A stretch of DNA of 35,819 nt, taken from NCBI GenBank assembly GCA_022340805.1, contig JAJDNF010000050.1:1-35819 (forward strand). Reading direction: 5' to 3'. Of the stretch, positions 27,901 to 35,819 are shown piece after piece. The stretch's first letter is position 1. Each line of letters starts with the position of its first letter. Origin of the DNA: Chromatiaceae bacterium. GTDB lineage: Bacteria; Pseudomonadota; Gammaproteobacteria; Chromatiales; Chromatiaceae. Made by a program: the position numbers and the translations under genes. Under the pieces are notes generated by a model. It saw nothing but the letters and a program-made list of their open reading frames with translations. It made no database searches and was not told the DNA's origin.

Positions 27901-28784
27901 GGCAGCTCCCGGTGACTGTTGACGACATTGCGCCCCTGTGAAGTGAGGAAGCGGGTGAGCTCCTCGACCAGGTACACGGACCGGTGCTGGCCGCCGGTAC
28001 AGCCGATCGCGACCGTCAGGTAGCTGCGTCCCTCGCGCTCGAAACAGGGAATCCAGTGGGTCAGGAAATCGCTGATATGGCTCAGCATCGCGCGCACCTG
28101 CAGATCATGGCCGAGAAACTCCGCGACCGGCTTGTCCTTGCCGGTATGCGGTCGCAGGTCGGGATGCCAGTGCGGATTCGGCAGGCAACGTGCGTCGAAT
28201 ACAAAATCGGCGTTGCGTGGTATGCCGTGCTTGAATCCAAAAGATTGCAGCATGATCGACATCTCGCCACTGTCGCGCTCCGCGACCCTCGCTCGGATAA
28301 TCTCGCGCAACTCGTGCAGCGTGGTGCGCGTCGTGTCGATATTCAGCCGCGCCAGGTCGAGCAGTGGCTCGAGCATCTCGCGCTCCAGACTGATTGCCTG
28401 GTCGAGAGTCCTGCCGTCGTCGGTCAGTGGATGGCGCCGGCGCGTCTCGCTAAAGCGCTGGATCAGCACGCTGTCCTCGGCATCGAGGAACACCACCTCG
28501 CAATCGACCCCGTGGTCGCGCAGGCGTTTGATCAGGCCGGGCAGTTGGTCCAGTTCGGTCCCTGGGTTGCGTGCGTCGATGCCAATTGCGGTCAGCCCAC
28601 GTGCCTTGGTTGGCTGCATCGTGATGTCGCGGACCAGGGCCTCGAACAGGCTGACTGGCAGGTTGTCGATGCAGTAGTAACCGACGTCTTCGAGGACGTG
28701 CAGTGCAATGCTCTTGCCGGAACCGGAAAGGCCGGTTACGACCACTACACGGGGGGGCTCGTTGTTCCTTGTGGGCTTCGACAT
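27897..28784 (-). CDS. rapZ: RNase adapter protein RapZ (nucleotide-binding)
   Basis: In enteric bacteria RapZ binds the small RNA GlmZ and hands it to RNase E, linking glucosamine-6-phosphate level to GlmS synthesis. The 295-aa product has the P-loop GLSGSGKS at residues 18-25, a Walker-B-like region around AIGIDARNPG, and the C-terminal SIS-like/RNA-binding part containing AIGCTGGQHRSVYLVEELT. The start is ATG 28784; an in-frame ATG at 28796 would add four residues and neither has a strong ribosome binding site. It lies between hprK (87 bases upstream) and EIIA(Man) (4-base overlap). I saw no GlmY or GlmZ RNA in the window, so its partner here is not known. Confidence 0.95.
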   Translation of the reverse strand: MSKPTRNNEPPRVVVVTGLSGSGKSIALHVLEDVGYYCIDNLPVSLFEALVRDITMQPTKARGLTAIGIDARNPGTELDQLPGLIKRLRDHGVDCEVVFLDAEDSVLIQRFSETRRRHPLTDDGRTLDQAISLEREMLEPLLDLARLNIDTTRTTLHELREIIRARVAERDSGEMSIMLQSFGFKHGIPRNADFVFDARCLPNPHWHPDLRPHTGKDKPVAEFLGHDLQVRAMLSHISDFLTHWIPCFEREGRSYLTVAIGCTGGQHRSVYLVEELTRFLTSQGRNVVNSHRELP

Positions 28785-28871
28785 GCCTGGAATCATCTGG
28801 CGGCTGGCGCTGAGCTAACGTCTGAGACCCCCAAGTGTAGCCCCTGCGTGCTGCCGGCGCTGCGTCGTCGT

Positions 28872-29816
28872 TTACTTCTGCTCGAGGATTGCCTGCTGTT
28901 GGCGCTCGATCAGCACCGAGGTGGCGTCGTAGCCCTTCATGCGCAGCAGGTGGTTGCGTACGGCCGATTCGACCAGCACGGCCAGATTGCGGCCGGGTGC
29001 CACCGGTACCGTGACCTGGGGGATCGAAACGCCCAGCACATCGCGATTGGCATAGGCCCCCGAAAGGCGATCCATGCTCGAGATCTGTTCCGACGACATC
29101 CGCTTCAGGTGGACGATCAGGCGCAGATACTTGGTGCGCTTGATCGAGCTGTCGCCAAACATCGCGCGGATATTGAGGATCCCCAGTCCCCGCACCTCGA
29201 GGAACTCGCGCAGCAGAGGCGGGCAGGTCCCACTAACGATGTCCGGGGCGATGCGCGTGAACTCGGGGGCATCGTCAGCGACCAGACGGTTTCCACGGGT
29301 TATCAGGTCGAGCGCCAGTTCGCTCTTGCCGACGGCTGGGTCGCCAGTCAGCAGCACGCCCATACCCAGGACCTCGAGGAACACGCCGTGCAGGGTGGTC
29401 TTCTCGGACAGGAACAACGAGGCGTAATACTGCAGATTGTCCAGCACCTGGTTGTCGGGCAGCGGCGAACGCATCAGCGCCACCGCGGCCTTGTCGGCCA
29501 GTTCGACGAGTCCTGGTGCACCGATGATGCCATGCACCAGCACGATCAGCGCCGGCTCATCGGCGAACAGCTGGCGCAGCGCACCCTCGCGGTTGGCGGG
29601 GTTCAATCCGTTCAGATAGGCATCTTCGGCCGGGCCTATCACCTGTACCCGGTTGGGATGGATGTAGTTCAGCGGGCCGGCGATGATGCCGGTGTTGGGG
29701 TCACTCTTGCCGGCCAGCAGTGTCCTGTCGGCGCCGGCCCTGCCGGCGACCCAGCTCAGGTGCAGGCGCTCGTGCAGTGCATCGAACAGATCCCTGACCC
29801 GAATGCTATGCGGCAT
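28872..29816 (-). CDS. hprK: HPr kinase/phosphorylase HprK
   Basis: Phosphorylates Ser46 of HPr with ATP or pyrophosphate and removes it by phosphorolysis. The 314-aa product has an N-terminal domain (residues 1-130) followed by the kinase core. The core shows the P-loop GDPAVGKS at 158-165, LVADDAPEF at 178-186, the HprK signature LEVRGLGILNI at 206-216, and the C-terminal helical tail. Enteric bacteria lack HprK, so this gene separates the organism from them. The start ATG 29814-29816 overlaps the end of ptsN by 11 bases; the longer upstream frame is a ptsN shadow. HPr carrying Ser46 is encoded three genes downstream. Confidence 0.96.
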   Translation of the reverse strand: MPHSIRVRDLFDALHERLHLSWVAGRAGADRTLLAGKSDPNTGIIAGPLNYIHPNRVQVIGPAEDAYLNGLNPANREGALRQLFADEPALIVLVHGIIGAPGLVELADKAAVALMRSPLPDNQVLDNLQYYASLFLSEKTTLHGVFLEVLGMGVLLTGDPAVGKSELALDLITRGNRLVADDAPEFTRIAPDIVSGTCPPLLREFLEVRGLGILNIRAMFGDSSIKRTKYLRLIVHLKRMSSEQISSMDRLSGAYANRDVLGVSIPQVTVPVAPGRNLAVLVESAVRNHLLRMKGYDATSVLIERQQQAILEQK

Positions 29817-30270
29817 GGATTGTGGATTGGCCGGACAGGATGGCCATCGCCTGTTCGGCGTCGGCCTCACGCAGCCGGGTGCGCAGGCTCGGGTCGTTGA
29901 AGGTCGCGGCCAGCTTGGCGAGCAGTTGCAGGTGATCTTCGGTGGCATCCTCGGGCACCAGCAGTGCGAACACCAGGTCGACCGGGTGACCATCCAGGGC
30001 GTCGAATTCGACGGGTTCGGCGAGTCGCAGGAACGCCCCCCGGCTGTCTTTGATCCCGGGCATGCGGGCGTGCGGCAGGGCCACGCCGCCTGCAAGCCCG
30101 GTGCTACCCAGGCGCTCGCGCTCCAGCAGGCGCTCGAAGATCTGTTCGGCCGACGGTTCTTCGGCATTCGCGGCGAGCAGGCGGGCGGCCTGCTCGAGTA
30201 TCCGCTTCTTGCTCGAAGCCGGCTCGGCGATGCTGATGTTGCAGAGGGCCAGTATGCCTTCAGGTAACAT
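29806..30270 (-). CDS. ptsN: PTS EIIA-Ntr regulatory protein PtsN
   Basis: Regulatory phosphoacceptor of the nitrogen PTS, which in other bacteria controls potassium transport, nitrogen genes and stress responses. The 154-aa product has the family active histidine, His67, in GGVALPHARMPG. A further conserved segment is VDLVFALLVPEDATEDHLQLLAKLA. The start ATG 30268-30270 is used. It is 17 bases downstream of hpf and overlaps hprK by 11 bases. The phosphate donor in E. coli is PtsP/NPr; neither is seen here, so HPr/EI encoded in the same run are the likely donors (inference). Confidence 0.95.
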   Translation of the reverse strand: MLPEGILALCNISIAEPASSKKRILEQAARLLAANAEEPSAEQIFERLLERERLGSTGLAGGVALPHARMPGIKDSRGAFLRLAEPVEFDALDGHPVDLVFALLVPEDATEDHLQLLAKLAATFNDPSLRTRLREADAEQAMAILSGQSTIHAA

Positions 30271-30287
30271 GATTGCGATCGATCAGT

Positions 30288-30614
30288 TTATCCTGCGACC
30301 TCGACCGATTCCTTGTGGCCGTTGCCGCGGTGGCTCTTCACTTTTTCCTTGTGCCGGATTACCTGCCGATCGAGTTTGTCTACCAGGGCATCGATTGCCG
30401 CGTACATGTCTTCGTGGACAGCGTCGGCAAATACGTCCGCGCCTGCTACGTGTACGGTCGCCTCGGCTTTTTGTACGAGCTTTTCGACACTGAGAATGAC
30501 GTGCACATTGGAAACGTGGTCAAAGTGCCGCTCGAGTCGGGCGATTTTTTCGTCAACATAGGCACGCAGGGGGTCGGTGATGTCGACATGGTGACCGGTC
30601 AGGTTGACTTGCAT
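30288..30614 (-). CDS. hpf: Ribosome hibernation promoting factor (short HPF)
   Basis: Binds the decoding and P/A site region of the 30S subunit in stationary phase and promotes inactive 100S ribosome dimers. The 108-aa product is the short form without the C-terminal dimerisation domain of long HPF. It shows MQVNLTGHHVDITDPLRAYV at the start, the beta-strand VHVILSVEK and the Lys/Arg-rich KLDRQVIRHKEKVKSH tail that contacts rRNA. An AAGGAGA ribosome binding site precedes ATG 30614. Its position just after rpoN is widely conserved. Confidence 0.96.
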   Translation of the reverse strand: MQVNLTGHHVDITDPLRAYVDEKIARLERHFDHVSNVHVILSVEKLVQKAEATVHVAGADVFADAVHEDMYAAIDALVDKLDRQVIRHKEKVKSHRGNGHKESVEVAG

Positions 30615-30642
30615 GGGGTTTTCTCCTTGCGGTTAAGCGCTG

Positions 30643-32133
30643 TTACGCCAAGCGCTTGCGTTCGTTCGACGGCGGGATGGCCATCGATTCACGATATTTG
30701 GCAACCGTCCTGCGCGCCACGTTGATTCCCTGGTCGGCGAGTATGGCGGCAATCTTGTTGTCGGACAGCGGTTTGTTGGGTTTCTCCGCCCCGACCAGCT
30801 TCTTGATCAGGGCCCGGATGGCCGTTGCCGAGGCCTCGCCACCACTGGCGGTGCTGACGTGGCTCGAAAAGAAATACTTGAACTCCAGGGTTCCGCGCGG
30901 CGTATGCATGTATTTCTGCGTGGTGACCCTGGAGATAGTCGATTCGTGCATCTCAAGCGCCTCGGCGATGTCGCGCAGTACCAGCGGTTTCATGGCCTCT
31001 TCGCCATATTCGAAGAAATTGCGCTGAATGTCGACGATGCGTGAGGCAACCCTGAGCAGGGTGTCATTGCGGCTCTGCAGGCTCTTTATGAACCAGCGTG
31101 CCTCCTGAAGATGGTTCTTCATCGTGACGTTGTCGGCACTGCTGTCGGCGCGCCGTATCATGCCGGCGTACTCGGCGTTGACCCGTAGCTTGGGTGCCGC
31201 GTCCGGATTCAGTTCGACGCGCCACTGGTTGTTGTGCTTGTAAACGAATACGTCGGGCTCGATATAGCTCGGTGCCTCGCTGGCTACACTGGTGCCCGGG
31301 CGCGGGTTCAGCGAGCGGACCAGGTGGATTACCGACATCAGTTCATCGCTCTCAAGCTTGAGCCGGCGGCGCATCTGCGCCTCGTCCTGCTGTGCCAGCA
31401 AGTCGAAATGATCAGTGACCAGCAGAATCGCCTCGCGCCGCCATTCGAAGTCTTCGGGCAGCTGGCGCAACTGGAGCAACAGGCACTCGCGCAGGTCGCG
31501 CGCGGCGACCCCCGGCGGGTCGAACGCCTGCACCCGATGCAGTACCGCCTCGACCTCTTCGACCTCGACATCGGGGTCGTCCATGCTGGCGATGATGTCG
31601 TCGAGCGGTGTGGTCAGGTAACCGTCCTCGCTGATGCCATCGATAATGGCCTCGGCGATCGCCAGGTCGGTCGGACTGAACGGGGTCAGCTGCATCTGCC
31701 AGACCAGGTGGTCCTGCAGCGACTCGCTGCTGCTCTGCTGATTGAGGAAATCCTGTCCATCTTCACCGCTGGAACCCCCGCTGATCGGCATCACGCTGTC
31801 GTAAATGTCGTCCCATACCGTGTCGACCGGCAGCTCGTCGGGCATGGTCTCCGACTCGATCTTGATCTCGCTCTCGTTGTTTGGGTCGTTGCTGGCGCCC
31901 TCGCGCGCGACCTCGGTGCCATTGAGTTCACTGGCGGATTTGCCGCGCTCCGACTCTCCCTCGTCGCGTCGCGAACCTTCTTCCTCAGTCTCGAGCATCA
32001 GGTTGGATTCCAGGGCCTCCTGGATCTCCTGCTTCAGGTCGAGCGTCGACAGCTGCAGCAGTTTGATGGCCTGCTGCAGCTGCGGGGTCATGGTGAGGTG
32101 CTGGCCCAGCCTGAGCTGGATCGTGGGCTTCAT
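30643..32133 (-). CDS. rpoN: RNA polymerase sigma-54 factor RpoN
   Basis: Alternative sigma factor that recognises -24/-12 promoters and needs AAA+ enhancer-binding proteins to start transcription. The 496-aa product has the activator-interacting N-terminus ([24 protein letters not shown]) and a long acidic region I-II linker (about 50-115). The core-binding domain contains [18 protein letters not shown], and the C-terminal DNA-binding part has the RpoN box [10 protein letters not shown] at the end. The start ATG 32131-32133 matches the family. It is 28 bases upstream of hpf and preceded by a promoter-like region within the 148-base gap after lptB. Confidence 0.97.
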   Translation of the reverse strand: MKPTIQLRLGQHLTMTPQLQQAIKLLQLSTLDLKQEIQEALESNLMLETEEEGSRRDEGESERGKSASELNGTEVAREGASNDPNNESEIKIESETMPDELPVDTVWDDIYDSVMPISGGSSGEDGQDFLNQQSSSESLQDHLVWQMQLTPFSPTDLAIAEAIIDGISEDGYLTTPLDDIIASMDDPDVEVEEVEAVLHRVQAFDPPGVAARDLRECLLLQLRQLPEDFEWRREAILLVTDHFDLLAQQDEAQMRRRLKLESDELMSVIHLVRSLNPRPGTSVASEAPSYIEPDVFVYKHNNQWRVELNPDAAPKLRVNAEYAGMIRRADSSADNVTMKNHLQEARWFIKSLQSRNDTLLRVASRIVDIQRNFFEYGEEAMKPLVLRDIAEALEMHESTISRVTTQKYMHTPRGTLEFKYFFSSHVSTASGGEASATAIRALIKKLVGAEKPNKPLSDNKIAAILADQGINVARRTVAKYRESMAIPPSNERKRLA

Positions 32134-32179
32134 TCGGTCTCTATCTGGTACGAAATTTGTTTAAGTTCCCGTTGGGTTC

Positions 32180-32206
32180 ATTCTAGCGCAACTCGGCTCG
32201 GGTCAA
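32180..32206 (-). promoter_or_regulatory. Candidate sigma-70 promoter of rpoN
   Basis: Minus strand: -35 TTGACC (32201-32206), 15-base spacer, -10 TAGAAT (32180-32185), 47 bases before the rpoN start. The hexamers match consensus at four and five positions, though the spacer is short. It suggests rpoN and the genes after it can be transcribed separately from lptB. Confidence 0.45.
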
Positions 32207-32236
32207 GGCAAGCCGTTTCCGGCCTGATTTGACCCG
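32199..32236. repeat. Inverted repeat CGGGTCAA...TTGACCCG upstream of rpoN
   Basis: CGGGTCAA (32199-32206) and TTGACCCG (32229-32236) form an 8-bp perfect inverted repeat with 22 bases between them, which themselves contain AGGC and GCCT. One arm is the candidate -35 of rpoN. It could be an operator, or a hairpin at the 3' end of the lptB message. Confidence 0.4.
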
Positions 32237-32281
32237 CGTCATGCAACGCCAGCGGCATCGCCGGACCTTCGCGGCCCTGGT

Positions 32282-33007
32282 TCACAGCCGAAAATGCTCG
32301 CCCAGGTACACTGCGCGGACCTCGGCGTTGCTCAGGATCTCGTCCGGCGGGCCCTGCGCCAGTACCGCGCCCTCGCTGATGATGTAGGCGCGTCCGCAGA
32401 TGCCCAGGGTCTCGCGCACATTGTGGTCGGTGATCAGGATCCCGATGCCGCGCTCGGCCAGCTGCCTGACGATTCTCTGAATGTCGACCACCGAGATCGG
32501 GTCGATCCCGGCGAACGGCTCGTCGAGCAGGATGAAGCGGGGCTCCACGGCCAGCGCGCGTGCGATCTCGAGGCGCCGCCGCTCACCCCCCGACAGGCTG
32601 ATCGCCAAATTGTCCTGCAGGTGCCGGATGCCGAATTCATGCAATAAATCCTCGCACAGCCGGGTACGCTGCGCCCGATCCAGCCCGGCGCGGGTCTCGA
32701 GGATCGCGAGGATGTTCTGCGCCACGGTCAGGCGGCGGAAGATCGACGGCTCCTGTGCCAGGTAGCCGAGGCCGAGGCGTGCACGTGCGTGCATGGCCTT
32801 GTCGGTCAGGTCGTGTTCGCCGAGCAGGACGCGTCCATGATCGGCCGGAATCAGGCCCGCCATCATATAGAACGTGGTGGTCTTGCCTGCGCCGTTCGGG
32901 CCGAGCAGGCCGACCACCTCGCCCTCGTGCAGATGCAGCGACACGCCGTTCACGACAGAACGGTTGCGGTAACTCTTCACCAGGTCTTCGGCAGCGAGGA
33001 GGGTCAT
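32282..33007 (-). CDS. lptB: LPS export ABC transporter ATP-binding protein LptB
   Basis: ATPase of the LptB2FG transporter that extracts LPS from the inner membrane. The 241-aa product matches the usual length. The Walker [14 protein letters not shown], the ABC signature [15 protein letters not shown] and Walker [14 protein letters not shown] are intact, and the switch histidine is in [10 protein letters not shown]. It lies 20 bases downstream of lptA. The permease subunits LptF and LptG are not encoded here. Confidence 0.97.
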   Translation of the reverse strand: MTLLAAEDLVKSYRNRSVVNGVSLHLHEGEVVGLLGPNGAGKTTTFYMMAGLIPADHGRVLLGEHDLTDKAMHARARLGLGYLAQEPSIFRRLTVAQNILAILETRAGLDRAQRTRLCEDLLHEFGIRHLQDNLAISLSGGERRRLEIARALAVEPRFILLDEPFAGIDPISVVDIQRIVRQLAERGIGILITDHNVRETLGICGRAYIISEGAVLAQGPPDEILSNAEVRAVYLGEHFRL

Positions 33008-33027
33008 CGAAGGTCGGGGCGGGGCGC

Positions 33028-33522
33028 CTATTTCGCCGCAGGCTGGATCGAGATATGGACGCGCTGTTTGCCCTGTGCGGCGGCACCGGCCTTGACCACT
33101 GAGCGCACTCGGTCGTAGACGATACGGTCGCTGCGCATCGTGTCCTTGTCCTGGACCACAACCGCGTCACCGATCAGGATGATGTTTTCGGTGCCGACCT
33201 CGTACTCGGCGCGCTTGGCCTGGCCGTGGACCGGGCCGTCGTTAGATTGCTGGTCGAACTTGACCGGATTGCCCTCGGCGACCATCTTGCTTGGCTTGCG
33301 CCCGGTGTGGTGCACGGTCACCACGTCGGCGCGCAGGTGCATGCTGCCCTGGCGCAGATCGACGTCGCCCTTGTAGATACTCAGGCCCTTGCCCTCGTCG
33401 ATATCGGCATAGTCCGCGGACAGCTCGATCGGCTTGGTGTTGTCCGACTCGAGTGCGGCGGCGGCGCCACAGGCCATCAGCAGCGCCAGGCAGAGTGGGA
33501 TTCTAACGCGAGACCGGGACAT
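33028..33522 (-). CDS. lptA: LPS transport periplasmic protein LptA
   Basis: Periplasmic beta-jellyroll protein that forms the bridge carrying LPS from LptC to LptD. The 164-aa product has a signal peptide (basic start, hydrophobic [14 protein letters not shown], probable cleavage near residue 23). The OstA-like domain with repeating strands follows ([43 protein letters not shown]-type segment). The start ATG 33520-33522 lies inside the end of lptC, with a 20-base overlap. Confidence 0.95.
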   Translation of the reverse strand: MSRSRVRIPLCLALLMACGAAAALESDNTKPIELSADYADIDEGKGLSIYKGDVDLRQGSMHLRADVVTVHHTGRKPSKMVAEGNPVKFDQQSNDGPVHGQAKRAEYEVGTENIILIGDAVVVQDKDTMRSDRIVYDRVRSVVKAGAAAQGKQRVHISIQPAAK

Positions 33523-34078
33523 AGGAGCCTTTCACCTGAGATAGGAATTTGAGTCGCGATGGCGGGCGCAACCAGGCCTGCATGCCAACCGCATCGATCC
33601 AGTCTGCGCCGCTTTCCACCCTAACCTTTTCGTCTGTCTCCGCATAGTCCTGGTCCGGCTGGACCCGCAGGTCGCGCGTGGTCATATGGATCGGGACATT
33701 GCTGTCGCTGCCTTCGCGCTGTATCAGGACATCGCCGAGGAGCAGCAGCAGCTTGCCGTCAGCGGATACCGAGGCACGTTCGGAGTCGATCTCCCAGGGC
33801 GGGTTTGCCGCCTGGTACACGGTCAGATGCGGCTGCTTGAGTTCGGTTGTATCGTCATCGATGTAGTGTTGCAGATGCGGCGTGCGCAGGCGGTGCGCCG
33901 GTATCCCTGCCGGGGTCATGCGGGTGACATCCAGGTCGCTGACGTAGTAATCAATTTCGCGCGTCCCCTGGGCTTGCGTGATTGGCGCGGGTTTTTCGCG
34001 GGTCTCCTCCGCCAGCCACCAGCTGATCAGCGCCGTGACCAGCAGGAGCAGTCCCAGAAGCGGGCGGAAGCCTTGCAT
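33503..34078 (-). CDS. lptC: LPS export protein LptC
   Basis: Bitopic inner-membrane protein that receives LPS from LptB2FG and passes it to LptA. The 191-aa product has one N-terminal membrane helix (about residues 5-24, LLGLLLLVTALISWWLA) and a periplasmic jellyroll domain, with DYYVSDLDVTRMTPAGIPAHRLRTP typical of the family. Two bases separate it from kdsC and its end overlaps lptA by 20 bases, so the trio is tightly coupled. Confidence 0.94.
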   Translation of the reverse strand: MQGFRPLLGLLLLVTALISWWLAEETREKPAPITQAQGTREIDYYVSDLDVTRMTPAGIPAHRLRTPHLQHYIDDDTTELKQPHLTVYQAANPPWEIDSERASVSADGKLLLLLGDVLIQREGSDSNVPIHMTTRDLRVQPDQDYAETDEKVRVESGADWIDAVGMQAWLRPPSRLKFLSQVKGSYVPVSR

Positions 34079-34080
34079 GG

Positions 34081-34605
34081 TCAGACGAGATAGACCTGCA
34101 GGGCGCCTTCCAATGTGCCCTGTGCATCCATGATGAGTTCGCAGACCTCGCGCGCCGCACCGCGCCCGCCGCCGCTCGGGGTTACCCAGTGGGCATGCTG
34201 CTTGGTCAAAATGTGTGCATCCTGCACGGCGATCGCCAGTCCGACCTTGGTCATCACCGGCAGGTCGACCACGTCGTCACCCACATAGGCGATCTGCTCG
34301 TCGCTCAGGCCGGTGGCCTGCTTGAGCTCCTGGTAGGCGGGGAGCTTTTCACGTTTGCCCTGGTAGAGGTGCTGGATTCCCAGGCTGGCCATCCTGATGC
34401 GCACGACTTCAGAGGTGCGCCCGGTGATGATGCCAATCTGCACGCCGGAACCCTGCAGCATGACCATGCCGTGGCCGTCCTTTGAATTGAATGCCTTGTA
34501 TTCCTGACCGTCGTCGCCGATGAACAGGCTGCCGTCGGTCAGCACGCCGTCGACATCGAACACGACCAAGCGGATTGCAGCCGCCTTCTTCTGTATGTCC
34601 TGCAT
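34081..34605 (-). CDS. kdsC: 3-deoxy-D-manno-octulosonate 8-phosphate phosphatase KdsC
   Basis: HAD-family phosphatase that releases Kdo from Kdo-8-phosphate in LPS core synthesis. The 174-aa product has the nucleophile motif DVDGVLTDG (Asp17, Asp19), the ITGRTS motif and the C-terminal acidic GDDVVDLPVM. It is the short C1-type HAD form that works as a tetramer. The start ATG 34603-34605 matches the family; the open frame further upstream overlaps kdsD in another phase. It is 16 bases downstream of kdsD. Confidence 0.96.
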   Translation of the reverse strand: MQDIQKKAAAIRLVVFDVDGVLTDGSLFIGDDGQEYKAFNSKDGHGMVMLQGSGVQIGIITGRTSEVVRIRMASLGIQHLYQGKREKLPAYQELKQATGLSDEQIAYVGDDVVDLPVMTKVGLAIAVQDAHILTKQHAHWVTPSGGGRGAAREVCELIMDAQGTLEGALQVYLV

Positions 34606-34621
34606 GGTTGGATCCCTACCT

Positions 34622-35599
34622 CTAGACGACGCCGGCGCGCAGCAGGTCGTGCATGTTGAGCGCCCCGCACAGACGCCCATCGTCGTCTATGACCAGCAGC
34701 GCGTTGATTTTTTTCTCTTCCATCAGATTAAGCGCCTCGACCGCGAGGCGGTCTGGGGCGATGCGCTTGCCACCGGGGGTCATGGCCTCGTCGACGGTCG
34801 CGTTGCGAACGTCGAGCCCGCGATCCAGGCAGCGGCGCAGGTCGCCGTCGGTGAATACCCCGACCGCGCGACCGTTGGCGTCGACCACGGCGGTCATCCC
34901 CAGGCCCTTGTCGGTCATCTCCATGAGTGCGTCACGCATCGGTGCATGCGAGGCCACGACCGGGATCCGGTCGCCCCGGTGCATGATGTCGTGAACGCGC
35001 AACAGCAGGCGCCGGCCGAGGCTGCCGCCCGGGTGCGACATGGCGAAATCCTCGGCGGTGAATCCGCGTGCCTCGAGCAGCGCGATTGCCAGCGCGTCGC
35101 CCATCACCAGCGCGGTGGTGGTGCTCGCGGTCGGGGCGAGATCCAGGGGGCAGGCCTCCTTGGCGACGCTGACGTCCAGGTCTACATCGGCCTCGCGGGC
35201 GAGGGTCGAATCCCGTTTGCCGGTCATGCTGATCAGCGGCGCACCCATGCGCTTGATCAGCGGCACTATGGTTATGATCTCGCTGGTCTCGCCCGAATTG
35301 GACAGCGCCAGCACCACGTCCGATGGCGTGATCATGCCCAGGTCCCCATGGCTGGCCTCGCCGGGGTGGACAAAGAACGCCGGGCTGCCGGTACTGGCCA
35401 GCGTGGCCGCGATCTTGCTGCCAACGTGGCCGGATTTGCCCATGCCGGTGACCACGATGCGGCCCGTGCAGGCCAGCATATGCTGGCAGGCGGCGACGAA
35501 GTCGCTATTGATGCGCGCGGCGAGTGCCTTGACCGCGTCACCCTCGATCGCGACGACGCTCAATCCTGATTTACGTAGTTGTGCGGGGTTCGGCGCCAT
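34622..35599 (-). CDS. kdsD: Arabinose-5-phosphate isomerase KdsD (KpsF/GutQ family)
   Basis: Converts ribulose-5-phosphate to arabinose-5-phosphate, the first committed sugar for Kdo. The 325-aa product has a SIS domain (residues about 40-180, with VTGMGKSGHVGSKIAATLASTGSPAFFVHP and LSNSGETSEI) and two CBS domains (about 205-325), the standard layout. A GAGGA ribosome binding site precedes ATG 35599. It follows yrbG by 18 bases and starts the Kdo/Lpt block, as in E. coli. Confidence 0.96.
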   Translation of the reverse strand: MAPNPAQLRKSGLSVVAIEGDAVKALAARINSDFVAACQHMLACTGRIVVTGMGKSGHVGSKIAATLASTGSPAFFVHPGEASHGDLGMITPSDVVLALSNSGETSEIITIVPLIKRMGAPLISMTGKRDSTLAREADVDLDVSVAKEACPLDLAPTASTTTALVMGDALAIALLEARGFTAEDFAMSHPGGSLGRRLLLRVHDIMHRGDRIPVVASHAPMRDALMEMTDKGLGMTAVVDANGRAVGVFTDGDLRRCLDRGLDVRNATVDEAMTPGGKRIAPDRLAVEALNLMEEKKINALLVIDDDGRLCGALNMHDLLRAGVV

Positions 35600-35617
35600 C
35601 GACGGTCCTCAAAAAGC

Positions 35618-35819
35618 TCAGTTCGACACGGCTGCGTGCACGTCCCAGATCAGCCAGCCCTGGTAAGCGACGAAACAACTCAACAGAAGTCCGCCTTCGA
35701 CACGATTGATGATGCCATGGGTTCGCGAACTGCGCCCCATAACGAACAGGGCGAGGGTCAATGCCAACATCACCAGCATGTCACGGTCGAGAATTGCGGA
35801 CGGGATGGCGCCGGGGGCG
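35618..35819 (-). CDS. Calcium/sodium antiporter YrbG-like, C-terminal end (partial)
   Basis: The reading frame enters at the right edge and stops at TGA (35618-35620 on minus), giving 66 visible C-terminal residues. They read as the last two membrane helices of a CaCA-type exchanger: DMLVMLALTLALFVMGR, then a short basic loop with an RVEGGLLL segment, then LSCFVAYQGWLIWDV. Position directly before kdsD matches yrbG in E. coli. The exchanger core lies outside the window, so ion specificity cannot be judged. Confidence 0.75.
   Translation of the reverse strand, partial: APGAIPSAILDRDMLVMLALTLALFVMGRSSRTHGIINRVEGGLLLSCFVAYQGWLIWDVHAAVSN

Noticed and set aside
27984..29900. 638-aa plus-strand open frame opposite rapZ and hprK
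   Set aside because: It spans two real genes and their gap on the other strand; no motif visible.

Overview
The window is a dense, high-GC chromosomal segment of a gammaproteobacterium. Gene order matches conserved gammaproteobacterial blocks: yrbG-kdsD-kdsC-lptC-lptA-lptB-rpoN-hpf-ptsN-rapZ, leuS-lptE-holA, nadD-rsfS-rlmH, and maf-rng-yhdP-tldD. HPr kinase (hprK), an unfused EIIA(Man) and an Anbu peptidase indicate a non-enteric lineage (Chromatiales- or Xanthomonadales-like by content). I cannot name the genus from sequence alone.

Layout. 1-303: 3' end of a lysine/alanine-repeat histone H1-like gene. 361-14164 (all minus strand): a long housekeeping run read from right to left as proA, nadD, rsfS, rlmH, maf, rng, yhdP, a nitrilase-family amidase, tldD, pmbA/tldE, gloA and a 74-aa unknown. 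14261-17716: a divergent three-gene cassette, Anbu proteasome-like peptidase on minus, circularly permuted ATP-grasp and alpha-E protein on plus. 17730-21889 (minus): leuS-lptE-holA. 22109-23191 (plus): a hemerythrin-like protein and a YbeL-type zinc-ribbon protein. 23233-35819 (minus): yrbG (partial)-kdsD-kdsC-lptCAB-rpoN-hpf-ptsN-hprK-rapZ-EIIA(Man)-ptsH-ptsI-mgtE-SAM-binding protein.

How the genes work together. The right block joins Kdo synthesis (kdsD, kdsC) to the LPS export machine (lptA, lptB, lptC; lptE lies in the leuS block). It continues into sigma-54 and a phosphotransferase chain with EI, HPr, HPr kinase, EIIA-Ntr and EIIA-Man. No sugar permease (EIIB/EIIC) is present in the window, which suggests regulatory rather than transport use. 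The left block carries RNA processing (RNase G), ribosome maturation or silencing (RlmH, RsfS), NAD and proline synthesis, the TldD/TldE protease pair and two glutathione-linked enzymes.

The least understood part is the Anbu/ATP-grasp/alpha-E cassette. It sits between holA and proA-nadD, genes that lie close together in many relatives, so it looks like an accessory module placed inside a housekeeping neighbourhood. No tRNA, rRNA, CRISPR array, insertion sequence or prophage was seen. No gap between genes exceeds about 260 bases.
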